Shown piece after piece: positions 48,468 to 56,942 of a stretch of DNA of 60,316 nucleotides. Within the stretch, counting starts at the first letter, position 1. Every line of letters starts with the position of its first letter. The notes beneath the pieces were generated by a model that was not told the origin of the DNA, searched no databases, and saw only the letters and a program-made list of their open reading frames with translations. The position numbers and the translations under genes were made by a program. The stretch covers positions 1 to 60,316 of the forward strand of contig NZ_PXZO01000060.1 in assembly GCF_003013475.1 (NCBI RefSeq), in the 5' to 3' direction. The DNA comes from Brevibacillus porteri. GTDB lineage: Bacteria > Bacillota > Bacilli > Brevibacillales > Brevibacillaceae.

Positions 48468-50569
48468 TATGCTTGTTCCACCACCAAAGAGACACCCAAT
48501 CTACGCGCGGCGCTCTGAATGATTTCTTGCAGGGTAGGTTTTAGCTCGGTTGCAATCGCTGTACCTGTTTGTTTCGCGTCAGCACCACCTGTTACGTCGA
48601 GCTTGATCACGATTTCCATTTTCATTGTTCCGCCAGTAGCTCCAGGTGAGGCTCCTGCCACGGTTGCTGGCGGTAGTTTTGCTGCTGGCGTATCGTAGGA
48701 ATGGGGTGTGGTTACATCATCGGCAAGACCCGTGGAGGCGGCTGCCACACGCGCTTGTGTGTTCTCAATCCCTTGAGCCAAGCCTTCTCCAGTGAAGTAT
48801 CCGACTTCCATCATGACGCGAGACGGCGAGTGAATGCCCAGAATCGCCTTGATTTTATCGGTGATACCGTCGCCAATGGCTTTCATCTTGTCCATGAGGG
48901 CTGTTGCCATCGAGCCAATTCCATCGATCATGCCTTGGATGATGTTTCGGCCTATTTCGAACAAGTTGATTCCGGAAAGAAACCCGGTGACTTGGTTCCA
49001 TGTGGACTGGATTTTCATCCAAATGGTAGTTCCTGCGTTGGTCACTGTTGCAATGATGTTGTTCCATGTGCTGGTGAGGTAATTCCAAATCCCGACGAAT
49101 ATAGCAACAGTGAAAGCCTTAATCTGATCCCAATATTTATAGATCAGAGCTGCCACCCACACAACCGGACCACCCAGAATAACCAAGATGGTCGATCCCC
49201 ATGTCTTGAAGAACTGAACGATACTATTAAAAATGTTGACCGTCCACGTCTTGAAAGCTTGCCATTTCTGCGCCAACCACGGGCCGATTGTTCCCCAATT
49301 CTTGAAAATCAGGATTACACCAGCAATAGCAGCTCCTACAAGTAGAGCAATGGCAATAAGGGGTAAGAACGGTGCCATCATTGCCCACCCAGCGACGGCT
49401 GATGCCCACATAGAAGGAACCAATGCACCCAATATGACGGCAGCAACGCCACCAATTGCTGGACCAAAGACATCGATGTGCTGAATGAAAAAACCAATCC
49501 CTTTCGACGCTTCCATAAAGATAGGAAGAAGAAACTGCCCAATTGGAATAAGCAGGCCTGTTTCAATTTGCCGTCCGATCAAAGCGAGGGCTTGTCCAGG
49601 AGAATCAATCTTCACTTGATTGATTTGTTCCATGGTGTTCTTGGTCATATCAAATGTTTTTTTCACATTTCCATAAGCTTTGATGACCCGTTCTTCTAAG
49701 TCTTCTGCTTGCGTACCAAATAAAGCAACAGATGCAGCGTTACGTTGGACAGGGTCTTTCACTTCATTGATAGCTTTTACCGTCTTGAGAAATGCTTCCT
49801 GAGCAACTTTTCCTCCAGTAGCAAATTTCTTTGTCATCTCTTCGCCGTTCAGACCAATTGATTTATAGGCATCCATTGAGGTTTTGGACCCATCTTTTGT
49901 GCGAATACCGAATTCTTTGATACCATCCCCAACTTTGTCCAGATTGAAAGCCCCTGCTTCCATTCCAGAACTAAAGATGTCAAACATCTCATTTGCAGAA
50001 AAACCAAGCTTGCTAAAATATCCACTATATTCATTTGCTGTATCTAACAAATCACCGGATTTATCTAGACCTTTTTGAGCCCCTTGGGCAAGCAAGTTAT
50101 AGGCTTGCTCTGATGTGATACCGAACTGTTTCATCATCGTGTCGGCCGTCTTTACTGATTCATTCACATCATATTGAAACGCATCCCGCATAAGCAGTGC
50201 ATTTTTTGTTGTTTCTTTTAACTCGTTTCCAGCTTGCCCCGTGACTGTTTGAACCGCTGAAATAGCGTTACCTAGATCATTCCAATCCTCACCAAAGTTT
50301 TGAGCATATAACTCTTTTGCAAATTCCTTTGTAGCAATCATCTGATCATTGGTAGCACCCGTAGCCATTTGCACTTGTGACATGGCTTGTTCAAACTGGG
50401 ATGCTGCATTGACGGCAGCAAGTCCAAATCCGGCCAGTGCAACTCCGGCTGCAATGCCAAGACCAATGACTGCTGCTTTCGTTTCCTCTACCTGGTTTTG
50501 GGCGTCCTGCAGTCCTCTATCCGATACCTGGAAGCCTACTGCAAACATTAGATTGCTGATTACACCCAC
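48467..50569 (-). CDS. Tail tape measure protein
   Basis: A protein of 700 residues. The N-terminal TMP domain contains NAASQFEQAMSQVQMATGAT, AVQTVTGQAGNELKETTKNA and LLMRDAFQYD. The centre (about residues 350-480) has strong hydrophobic helices (GVAAVILGALVPSMWASAVA, AIALLVGAAIAGVILIF). Later comes the usual end with GIHSPSRVMMEVGYFTGEGL. It sets tail length and is ejected with DNA. The start is a GTG with AGGTGG upstream. Its length agrees with a medium-length contractile tail. Confidence 0.93.
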   Translation of the reverse strand: MGVISNLMFAVGFQVSDRGLQDAQNQVEETKAAVIGLGIAAGVALAGFGLAAVNAASQFEQAMSQVQMATGATNDQMIATKEFAKELYAQNFGEDWNDLGNAISAVQTVTGQAGNELKETTKNALLMRDAFQYDVNESVKTADTMMKQFGITSEQAYNLLAQGAQKGLDKSGDLLDTANEYSGYFSKLGFSANEMFDIFSSGMEAGAFNLDKVGDGIKEFGIRTKDGSKTSMDAYKSIGLNGEEMTKKFATGGKVAQEAFLKTVKAINEVKDPVQRNAASVALFGTQAEDLEERVIKAYGNVKKTFDMTKNTMEQINQVKIDSPGQALALIGRQIETGLLIPIGQFLLPIFMEASKGIGFFIQHIDVFGPAIGGVAAVILGALVPSMWASAVAGWAMMAPFLPLIAIALLVGAAIAGVILIFKNWGTIGPWLAQKWQAFKTWTVNIFNSIVQFFKTWGSTILVILGGPVVWVAALIYKYWDQIKAFTVAIFVGIWNYLTSTWNNIIATVTNAGTTIWMKIQSTWNQVTGFLSGINLFEIGRNIIQGMIDGIGSMATALMDKMKAIGDGITDKIKAILGIHSPSRVMMEVGYFTGEGLAQGIENTQARVAAASTGLADDVTTPHSYDTPAAKLPPATVAGASPGATGGTMKMEIVIKLDVTGGADAKQTGTAIATELKPTLQEIIQSAARRLGVSLVVEQA

Positions 50570-50594
50570 TTATTCCACCTGCCCTTCGGCAACA

Positions 50595-50619
50595 AAAAGA
50601 GCGCCCGCTAGGACGCTCC
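50595..50619 (-). terminator. Terminator/attenuator before the tape measure gene
   Basis: AGCGTCC pairs with GGGCGCT on the minus strand, followed by CTTTTTG. It lies at the end of the chaperone gene and may lower transcription. Confidence 0.7.
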
Positions 50620-50805
50620 TTTCTTATCTATCTCTTTTTTCTGTTGCTTGAGGTGTATGTCCAGCGCTGCGTTTGCTTCGGCAATATCGTCCTCATCCAT
50701 CTTGTCCAAATCGCTATAGGTGATGTTCATATCGGACAAAAGCAGTCTCCAGTATGGCCAACGTTCCTTAGCTCTCCGCTCCGCTTCCTTCTTGTCGATC
50801 ATCAT
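50608..50805 (-). CDS. Tail assembly chaperone, downstream (T-like) part
   Basis: 65 residues from the ATG at 50805 (MMIDKKEAERRAKERWPYWR, LLLSDMNITYSDLDKMDEDD, ending QQKKEIDKKGAS). It overlaps the upstream chaperone by 38 bases in another frame, and the frame is open further upstream into that gene. This is the layout of G/GT chaperones, in which a fraction of ribosomes shifts frame. Here the shift needed would be +1 or -2. An independent start after a weak GGTGA is also possible. Confidence 0.72.
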   Translation of the reverse strand: MMIDKKEAERRAKERWPYWRLLLSDMNITYSDLDKMDEDDIAEANAALDIHLKQQKKEIDKKGAS

Positions 50806-51091
50806 GGTCACCTGCTTGCTTGTCGTCGTCCTTGTCCTGCCCTGAAATAAAAGCATAGGCGGCGTTGATCGTCTCTTGATACTCCTGATAGTCGCCAAAA
50901 TCGTCGATTTTCATTTTTGGCTGGACAATGACGTGCTTGAGAATTTCTTCTGACAGTCGTTCTTCCATCATGACCCCATGCTTGTTCTTGCTGGCATCAT
51001 TGATTTTGGATACCATGCGAACGCCTGGGTGCTGAAAAACGTAGGTATTTCCTGCTTCCGAAGTGAAGTTTTTTTGTTTGAATGCACTCAT
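50768..51091 (-). CDS. Tail assembly chaperone, upstream (G-like) part
   Basis: A protein of 107 residues (NTYVFQHPGVRMVSKINDAS, LSEEILKHVIVQPKMKIDDF, QETINAAYAFISGQDKDDDK). It is placed between the tail tube and tape measure genes, as G-type chaperones always are. GAGGAGA precedes the ATG. The acidic C-terminus lies in the region of frame overlap. Confidence 0.85.
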   Translation of the reverse strand: MSAFKQKNFTSEAGNTYVFQHPGVRMVSKINDASKNKHGVMMEERLSEEILKHVIVQPKMKIDDFGDYQEYQETINAAYAFISGQDKDDDKQAGDHDDRQEGSGAES

Positions 51092-51124
51092 TTATGATCG
51101 TCTCCTCTTTTTTTGAATAGGTAA

Positions 51125-51523
51125 TTACTGCATATCGATATCAAGGCACTGAACTTCGTACTCACGGTCGGCAGCTTCATTCCCATAGGTACGAGTCGCT
51201 GGTTTGACCACATAGGCCTCTGTTGCAGTTGTTGTTTCTTTCGGTGTTCCAGCATGAATGACACTCACAGGAACTAACTTGCCGGAATTAGCGAGTTTAT
51301 CCAAGTAAGCTACTTGTGGGCTGCTCGGGAGTAACGTAACTTTAATCGTTGCCAACGGGTTGTTGACTTTGGTACGGACAACATCCCCTTGTGCGCCTAC
51401 CTTCGTTTCGTAGTTATTCTCAGCCTTTTCAATCTCAATCATGTCTTCTGAAAAGCCTGTTAAATAAACACTGTCTACCGTCATGGTAACGTCCTTTGGA
51501 TCATAGGTTGCTGCTTTACTCAT
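51125..51523 (-). CDS. Phage tail tube protein (DUF3277-like)
   Basis: A protein of 132 residues (DPKDVTMTVDSVYLTGFSED, MIEIEKAENNYETKVGAQGD, VVRTKVNNPLATIKVTLLPS). The pattern fits the DUF3277 tube proteins that stand next to DUF3383 sheath genes. It forms the inner tube of the contractile tail. GGGGATGA precedes the ATG. Confidence 0.87.
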   Translation of the reverse strand: MSKAATYDPKDVTMTVDSVYLTGFSEDMIEIEKAENNYETKVGAQGDVVRTKVNNPLATIKVTLLPSSPQVAYLDKLANSGKLVPVSVIHAGTPKETTTATEAYVVKPATRTYGNEAADREYEVQCLDIDMQ

Positions 51524-51538
51524 TCAATCTCATCCCCT

Positions 51539-52549
51539 TTACAGAACGATGGTTCCTTTGACTTTAACGGCATGGATGGCGCCCGCTAGTTCAAATTGGA
51601 AGGTGCCATCGTTATACTCGCGTTTCTCCCGATCTGCTGGGTCTACTTCTGACCGAGACTTAAAACGGGTACTAAAAATAGCCTGTCCGTCATCATCATG
51701 GGCAATCATCCCATTCAAATCAGCTCGTTTTAAGATGGTGCGAACCTCGCCTTCCAGTTGTGCAATACCTGTGTTGTCATAACGAATTTTAGGGGAGCGA
51801 TTCAGTAGCTTCTGAATGGCGTACTGAATACTGAAAACCAAGTAATCACGCGAATGGATGATATCGATGTATTCGCCGGATACTGTTTTCCCCTCGCTAG
51901 TAACATCATCACCAGCTTTCGTAACATAGGTATTTGCTCCAGCTTCGTGAATGGCCATTAACTCTGTTGTGCTAATATCGAGGACTTCAATCGCCTTGAG
52001 CGTTTTGAACTTCCATGTGATACTCCCCACTTCGGCAGAGGCGCAAGCCCCTAGCCAAGCTGCTTCCGGGTAGTTATCTGTGGTCGTATGATAAAACATG
52101 GTTGTTCGTGTGTATTTCTTTGCCTTGATGGCAGTCAAGTCTTCGAGGTTTGAAGAGCTTGCGAAAAATTGGCGAGAGTTATTTTGTTCAATAGCGTCAG
52201 CAATTGTCAGGATGTTCGCTTTCTGACTGCTTGTAGAAACGAGAAAATACCAATCTTTTTCAAAAATCTTGGGTAGGAAATCTGCCAACGTCTCGCCTTC
52301 CGTTTTGTGAAGCATGACGGCGATCTCTGCCGGCGAATTATCTCCTTGATTCAGCAAAGAAAATGCCGCTTTATAAACCTCCGAAGTTGGTGCGAAATCT
52401 TCACGTACTGCTTCTAGATCGTAATAGGTTTTGTAATCCATCCCCGTTGCGCTGGAACCAATAATTAATGGCTTCCCAAAACCCAACTTCGGGGTTGGTC
52501 TTTGAATATCAATCGTTACGGTTACATCACTTTTAACCGCCAAATCCAT
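51539..52549 (-). CDS. Tail sheath protein (DUF3383)
   Basis: A protein of 336 residues (VTVTIDIQRPTPKLGFGKPL, IIGSSATGMDYKTYYDLEAV, later FYHTTTDNYPEAAWLGACAS, TWKFKTLKAIEVLDISTTEL). These are hallmarks of DUF3383 sheath proteins. Its presence shows that the tail is contractile. GAGGAG precedes the ATG within the end of the neck gene. Confidence 0.9.
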   Translation of the reverse strand: MDLAVKSDVTVTIDIQRPTPKLGFGKPLIIGSSATGMDYKTYYDLEAVREDFAPTSEVYKAAFSLLNQGDNSPAEIAVMLHKTEGETLADFLPKIFEKDWYFLVSTSSQKANILTIADAIEQNNSRQFFASSSNLEDLTAIKAKKYTRTTMFYHTTTDNYPEAAWLGACASAEVGSITWKFKTLKAIEVLDISTTELMAIHEAGANTYVTKAGDDVTSEGKTVSGEYIDIIHSRDYLVFSIQYAIQKLLNRSPKIRYDNTGIAQLEGEVRTILKRADLNGMIAHDDDGQAIFSTRFKSRSEVDPADREKREYNDGTFQFELAGAIHAVKVKGTIVL

Positions 52550-53027
52550 CCACTCCTCTCACATTTGCTTTGTCGATTGTAATGAGATCGCGTTTTGTCT
52601 CATCAATCGTTCGAAATTCTATTTCAAATCCGTGACGACGCTCCCACTCTAAACCGATTTTTATATCCCGGTTTTCAATTGATCCGTAGCTCGTCACAAT
52701 GACGTTGACTGTGTCTTTCAGCACCTCATAGCCTGATGTTTTGAACCAGTCACGAGCTTTCATGGCATTCTCAACGCTTGTTGCCTTGTCATCGGCATAC
52801 GACAAAAAAGAGACAGTAAACGGAACTGTCTCCACTTGCCTGATTTTATCGCCCGCTTCGAATTCAATAGGGAATCCCGTCGACTCGCCATTTGCTTCAT
52901 CAAAATCGTAGGTGAGAAAAGCAGTTTTTGGGATGTCTCCCCCGCCGTTTAATTCAATCACTGGCAAACTCAGATGTTTGGACAACCCTTGGACAATGGT
53001 CGAACGTATGGCCCTAAACGGGATCAT
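52533..53027 (-). CDS. Phage neck terminator protein (gp12-like)
   Basis: A protein of 164 residues (STIVQGLSKHLSLPVIELNG, GDKIRQVETVPFTVSFLSYA, RDIKIGLEWERRHGFEIEFR). It fits the LIC_12616/gp12-like neck terminator family, which caps the tail tube. I use the ATG at 53027, with AAGGTGG 6 bases upstream, and not the TTG at 53033. Confidence 0.75.
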   Translation of the reverse strand: MIPFRAIRSTIVQGLSKHLSLPVIELNGGGDIPKTAFLTYDFDEANGESTGFPIEFEAGDKIRQVETVPFTVSFLSYADDKATSVENAMKARDWFKTSGYEVLKDTVNVIVTSYGSIENRDIKIGLEWERRHGFEIEFRTIDETKRDLITIDKANVRGVDGFGG

Positions 53028-53361
53028 TGGCAACCACCTTCTTTACCAGATATTTATTAACATCACAGTAATCTCGGTCATCCGGTCCATCCACAGTGTA
53101 CTGAACTCCTTTGTACTCAATTAAATCACCAGGAGTATGAATGTTTGTGGTGTAAAGTGCACGGTCGTCTTCGGTGTATTTACCACCCTCTGCTTGCTGC
53201 AGCTTTGCATTTACTGGCTGAAAGTGTCCCTTCAGAGGAATTTGTATTGGCTTTGCTGGCTGCCACACCCCGTCTGGATCATGTTCTCCAGTTCCTGGAC
53301 GTATCAGAAGATATGGTCTGTTGTACTTCTTTACCATAGGTGCAAATCTAAAGAGCATCAT
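53014..53361 (-). CDS. Phage head-tail joining protein
   Basis: A protein of 115 residues (YNRPYLLIRPGTGEHDPDGV, ALYTTNIHTPGDLIEYKGVQ, YTVDGPDDRDYCDVNKYLVK). The place between gp10-like and neck genes and the beta-rich make-up fit a head closure protein. It overlaps both neighbours. The family is inferred mainly from synteny. Confidence 0.7.
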   Translation of the reverse strand: MMLFRFAPMVKKYNRPYLLIRPGTGEHDPDGVWQPAKPIQIPLKGHFQPVNAKLQQAEGGKYTEDDRALYTTNIHTPGDLIEYKGVQYTVDGPDDRDYCDVNKYLVKKVVANDPV

Positions 53362-53837
53362 GTTGCACCGCCCTTTTGGACGATCTTAAATGTAAGTGAA
53401 TCACGTAAATCCTTGTCTCTCAGAAGAATTTTCCTGCCAGTTTTTACGGCTTTATATGATGGAGAAAGGGGAGGTTGACGAATTGAATCGAACCGTTTGA
53501 GTGTTCGTTCCAATCCGATCTCACCGATCTCACGTAACAGATCATCTGGTGACACGCTACCATCAGCAATACCTTGTATCTTGGTCTTTACAAGCTTTTT
53601 TATCGGGGCAGTAGATCGTTTCTTACCAACCCAAATAAAGCTCCGCGCTGGAATTTTCATTTTAGCGCTACCATACTCATGGACACCTGCGATCATTGCA
53701 AGCTCCGCGTCACCTTGCATGCCGATATGCGCCTCTTTTGCAGCCAATCTTTCCAATGCCCTTGTTATCTCTGGTATGTTTGAGTTTTCATCTATGGTTA
53801 CGTTAGCTCTTGTTGATCTTTGTCTTCTTCTTGCCAT
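53358..53837 (-). CDS. HK97 gp10-like / virion morphogenesis protein
   Basis: A protein of 159 residues, basic at both ends (MARRRQRSTRANVTIDENSN, later AGVHEYGSAKMKIPARSFIW, LSPSYKAVKTGRKILLRDKD, LRDSLTFKIV). The motif VHEYG-x10-PARSFI is that of the gpG/gp10 tail completion proteins. GGGGATGA precedes the ATG. Confidence 0.83.
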   Translation of the reverse strand: MARRRQRSTRANVTIDENSNIPEITRALERLAAKEAHIGMQGDAELAMIAGVHEYGSAKMKIPARSFIWVGKKRSTAPIKKLVKTKIQGIADGSVSPDDLLREIGEIGLERTLKRFDSIRQPPLSPSYKAVKTGRKILLRDKDLRDSLTFKIVQKGGAT

Positions 53838-53841
53838 TCAA

Positions 53842-54396
53842 TCATCCCCAACGTTTATAAGGATTGACCAAGCTTTTGACTGCTGCCGGCAAACCTTCAC
53901 CATCATTTGAGTAGGAAACAGCCAGATCACCAACGCGTTCTGAGGTAACTCCCGGAGTACGCATAAGAGTTTGGCAGAACAAAACGCATGCTAATTCTAA
54001 GGACTCAGGCAAAGTCTGAGGCTTTTCTGGTGTAGCATCACTAGGTAGAACGTATCCAGCTGTGTAAGTCACTGTGATCTGCCGCTCTAAGGCCTTCCAA
54101 CCGTCTCTTCGGAAGAGAATCCCTTTTTCTGCGACAGTTTCGTAGTCAGATATGTCAACACCATCGATCTGCATCTTGGATACCTGGACAATCGGGTATC
54201 CTTCTAGAAGCAAATACTTCCCTTTTGTCCCATCATGCTTGCTATCCTTGTATTCTTGTAGTCGGAACGACCTGCGGCAGTAAGTTTCTATAGCTGAGGT
54301 GGCTGATGCAAGGTAGAGAGTCAACTGACCGTTGTCTGTTTCATCATCTGCTGAGATCCCGAGCAGTGACTTGGCTTTATCGACGGTGGTCAACAT
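53842..54396 (-). CDS. Head-tail connector protein (gp6/YqbG-like)
   Basis: A protein of 184 residues (VDKAKSLLGISADDETDNGQ, LTLYLASATSAIETYCRRSF, YTAGYVLPSD, LELACVLFCQTLMRTPGV). This is the gp6-like connector fold that sits under the portal. Its ATG overlaps the stop of the preceding gene (TAATG). Confidence 0.86.
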   Translation of the reverse strand: MLTTVDKAKSLLGISADDETDNGQLTLYLASATSAIETYCRRSFRLQEYKDSKHDGTKGKYLLLEGYPIVQVSKMQIDGVDISDYETVAEKGILFRRDGWKALERQITVTYTAGYVLPSDATPEKPQTLPESLELACVLFCQTLMRTPGVTSERVGDLAVSYSNDGEGLPAAVKSLVNPYKRWG

Positions 54397-54704
54397 TATT
54401 GTTCACCGTCAGTTTTTTGATCCGCTTCTGTTGTATTGGCATTCAGCTTTTTCAATGCCTCAATGGCGTTATCTTTTCCCCTCACCTTGTCACCATTTGG
54501 CAGCTCATAGTATCCGCCCGCCAGCTTTTTCAATCCATCCAGATCAGCATCGTCTTCTTGTTGCTCCTGTACTTCCTTACCAATGACCTGCTTTTCTCTC
54601 AGTTGTTCGGCTCGATCATCATCCGCTTCAATAACGTCGCCAGCCTTGACCAACTCGTCAGTATCTTTATTAATAAAATCAGATATAACATGGAATTTTT
54701 TCAT
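54396..54704 (-). CDS. Small phage head protein of unknown role
   Basis: A protein of 102 residues (MKKFHVISDFINKDTDELVK, AGDVIEADDDRAEQLREKQV, later ELPNGDKVRGKDNAIEALKK). The N-terminal beta part resembles small head-tail accessory domains, and the rest is acidic. AGGAGGG lies 8 bases before the ATG at 54704. It follows the capsid gene after a terminator. Confidence 0.72.
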   Translation of the reverse strand: MKKFHVISDFINKDTDELVKAGDVIEADDDRAEQLREKQVIGKEVQEQQEDDADLDGLKKLAGGYYELPNGDKVRGKDNAIEALKKLNANTTEADQKTDGEQ

Positions 54705-54724
54705 GTTCATACCCTCCTGTTAGA

Positions 54725-54749
54725 GAAAAAGGAGCCGAAATTGGCTCCT
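54725..54749 (-). terminator. Terminator after the major capsid gene
   Basis: AGGAGCC pairs with GGCTCCT, followed on the minus strand by TTTTTCTC. It probably lets capsid be made in excess over the downstream genes. Confidence 0.85.
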
Positions 54750-54751
54750 TT

Positions 54752-56194
54752 CTACACTTTTGGAATATCGAGTGCGACATATGGGCTTACCTTTGTCACC
54801 TTATCTTCAAGGGTAAGTGGAGCAATAACCCATGGCTTACCGTCCACGTTCCAGAATGCTTTGATGACTGTTTTGTTCTGTTTGAAATAGACATGCTCAG
54901 ATGCCGCGATGTACGGGCCAGATCCGTCTTTGATCAGGTAGTAAGACAGATCAACAAGCACCAGGTCGCCTTTCTGACCTTTTGCTGGCGTTTTGCCCGT
55001 GAATCGGATCGGAATGCCCAACAATGTAGCCGGGATACCTTTTGTCGCGTTGCCTTGGATGAAAATGTAGTTACCTGCAGGATCTCTCAATTTCACCAGG
55101 TCAGGCATGATGGATTGGTTCGCAACCCAAATGGAGCTACTCGCTGAATCCGGAAGCAAGTAAGCCAGCAGCAAGACGATATCATCATAGGTAACGGTAT
55201 TTGCTGTGGCACGATTTACCGTGAGGGTTCCCGCTGCCCCGACCACACCAGTTGGTTTGTTTGTTCCGTTTCCAGTCAGGAACGCAATGTCTTCTGCAGC
55301 CATCATGGCTTTGGTGAGCAAAGAACTAATAAACGAGTCAGCTGCTGTCCAGTTCCGAAGCAATTTGTCCGTTACCACAGTAGTAGCCGCTACTTCATGC
55401 GGTTGCAAAGCGACCTCTTTCAAGGCACCATCAGTATCTGGCTTCTCTTGTCCTTCTCCGATCCATGATACCTCTACACCACCGAAAACACCTTTAGTCC
55501 CTTGATCTAGGGCAGGCATCGTGATCTTCGTGTCTGGTGCTTCTTCACCTGCAGGGATTACTGTTGCGCGAGAACGAACAATAGCAGCTTCTGGACTAAT
55601 CATCAAAACGTCAGGACGGAATTCAACTGGAACCGCGAAACCACCTTCGCCTCCTGTACCCATGGACCATTGATTCAATACTTGACTTGGCAAGATCTGA
55701 CCACGGAACGCGTCTGGTACCTTGTAGCCGCCGCCCTCGCCTTGACCTACAGGAACTTCTGCCAGCCGGCCTTTTGTATCTCCAAAGCGAACGGCATTAA
55801 TGAACTCGCCCAAAGATGTGAAGCCGTTATCGTTTTTGGGCTCAGGCTGCGTTGGGTTTCCGCCAAAAACAGCACTTGGACGATATGGCGTTACTGTTTG
55901 ATTTTGAATCGAGGCAGAGCGAGCAGCTACAGTATTTTCCCTCTGTGTTTGCTTCTCTTTTGAGGTGATTTTGTTGTCTAAATCAACAATTTCTACCTCA
56001 ATTGCATCGAATTCTTGGTCCTCTTCGTTAGTTAAATCGCGGTTGTTATCCGCTTTTGCTGCTTCCAGGATTGCACTTTGACGTTCGATCTTTGCAGCGC
56101 GTGCTTGCAACAAGTCTTGTAGGGTAGCTTCTGCAAAGTGCTGCAGATTCACTGGGAAAGCAAAAGACAATACATTCGATTTGGTCATTTTCAT
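54752..56194 (-). CDS. Major capsid protein, HK97 fold
   Basis: A protein of 480 residues. The first about 100 form a helical delta (scaffold) domain (LQDLLQARAAKIERQSAILE, FDAIEVEIVDLDNKITSKEK), which the prohead protease should remove. The HK97 fold follows (FAVPVEFRPDVLMISPEAAI, VALQPHEVAATTVVTDKLLR, MAAEDIAFLTGNGTNKPTGV). I start at the ATG at 56194 with AGGAGG about 10 bases upstream; the frame is open to 56239. Confidence 0.93.
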   Translation of the reverse strand: MKMTKSNVLSFAFPVNLQHFAEATLQDLLQARAAKIERQSAILEAAKADNNRDLTNEEDQEFDAIEVEIVDLDNKITSKEKQTQRENTVAARSASIQNQTVTPYRPSAVFGGNPTQPEPKNDNGFTSLGEFINAVRFGDTKGRLAEVPVGQGEGGGYKVPDAFRGQILPSQVLNQWSMGTGGEGGFAVPVEFRPDVLMISPEAAIVRSRATVIPAGEEAPDTKITMPALDQGTKGVFGGVEVSWIGEGQEKPDTDGALKEVALQPHEVAATTVVTDKLLRNWTAADSFISSLLTKAMMAAEDIAFLTGNGTNKPTGVVGAAGTLTVNRATANTVTYDDIVLLLAYLLPDSASSSIWVANQSIMPDLVKLRDPAGNYIFIQGNATKGIPATLLGIPIRFTGKTPAKGQKGDLVLVDLSYYLIKDGSGPYIAASEHVYFKQNKTVIKAFWNVDGKPWVIAPLTLEDKVTKVSPYVALDIPKV

Positions 56195-56198
56195 ACTC

Positions 56199-56942
56199 TT
56201 AAAACCTCCTGTGTTTGTTGTGGGCAAGCCTTTTCTCATATAAAGAAAGCGACCTATTTGGTCGCTCTGTTGCTGGTGTCTGTTCTTTTTGATTCATTGG
56301 TTGTGACGGCTGGGGCTTTAAGCCGTTCGCCATTTCGTTTCTCATTTTCTCGATCACTTCTTGCGGAAGCAACTTTGCCACTCCTGCGTTGGCTACCAGT
56401 TTAGGCTGGGAACTGTCCTCGAACATGATCTCGTCTACCAGTTTTTTCTCCAGCGCCTGTTGTGCTGTGAACCATGTTTCTTGATTCATCAGATCGAGTA
56501 ATTCTTCTTGACTCATTCCACTTTTTAACATGTAGGCGTTGGCTATCGAGATATTGTAGTTTCTGAGGAAATCGGCACCATGTTGAAAGTCTCGATAATC
56601 TCCTCGAGCGACAGAGGAAACGTTGTGAATCATAATTTGTGCCGTTGGCGAAATCATCACTCGATCACCAGCCATTGCAATTAGCGATGCTGCACTTGCT
56701 GCAAGACTCGGGATCTTAGTGATAACTTCGCCTTGATAGTCCTTTAAAGCTGTATAAATTTCTGAACCAGCAAATACACTGCCGCCTCCTGAGTTGATGA
56801 CCACTTCCAAGGTGTCTCCGTTGGCTGTGTTGATTTGCTCAATGACCGATTTGGGGCTAGTAGCATCCATTTCAAACCATTCGTAGATCCACAAATCGTC
56901 GTTCGAAACGATAACTCCTTTGATATCAATCTTCACACTCAT
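56199..56942 (-). CDS. ClpP-type prohead protease
   Basis: A protein of 247 residues with a ClpP/crotonase-like serine protease domain: VVINSGGGSVFAGSEIYTAL (oxyanion), the nucleophile Ser in SLAASAASLIAMAGD, His in QIMIHNVSSVARGD and an Asp further on. It processes the capsid precursor. The C-terminal 60 residues are a disordered tail, and near its end the DNA has a hairpin (AGCGACC/GGTCGCT, 56248-56266). GGAGGTGA precedes the ATG, which overlaps the portal stop (ATGA). Confidence 0.92.
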   Translation of the reverse strand: MSVKIDIKGVIVSNDDLWIYEWFEMDATSPKSVIEQINTANGDTLEVVINSGGGSVFAGSEIYTALKDYQGEVITKIPSLAASAASLIAMAGDRVMISPTAQIMIHNVSSVARGDYRDFQHGADFLRNYNISIANAYMLKSGMSQEELLDLMNQETWFTAQQALEKKLVDEIMFEDSSQPKLVANAGVAKLLPQEVIEKMRNEMANGLKPQPSQPMNQKEQTPATERPNRSLSLYEKRLAHNKHRRF

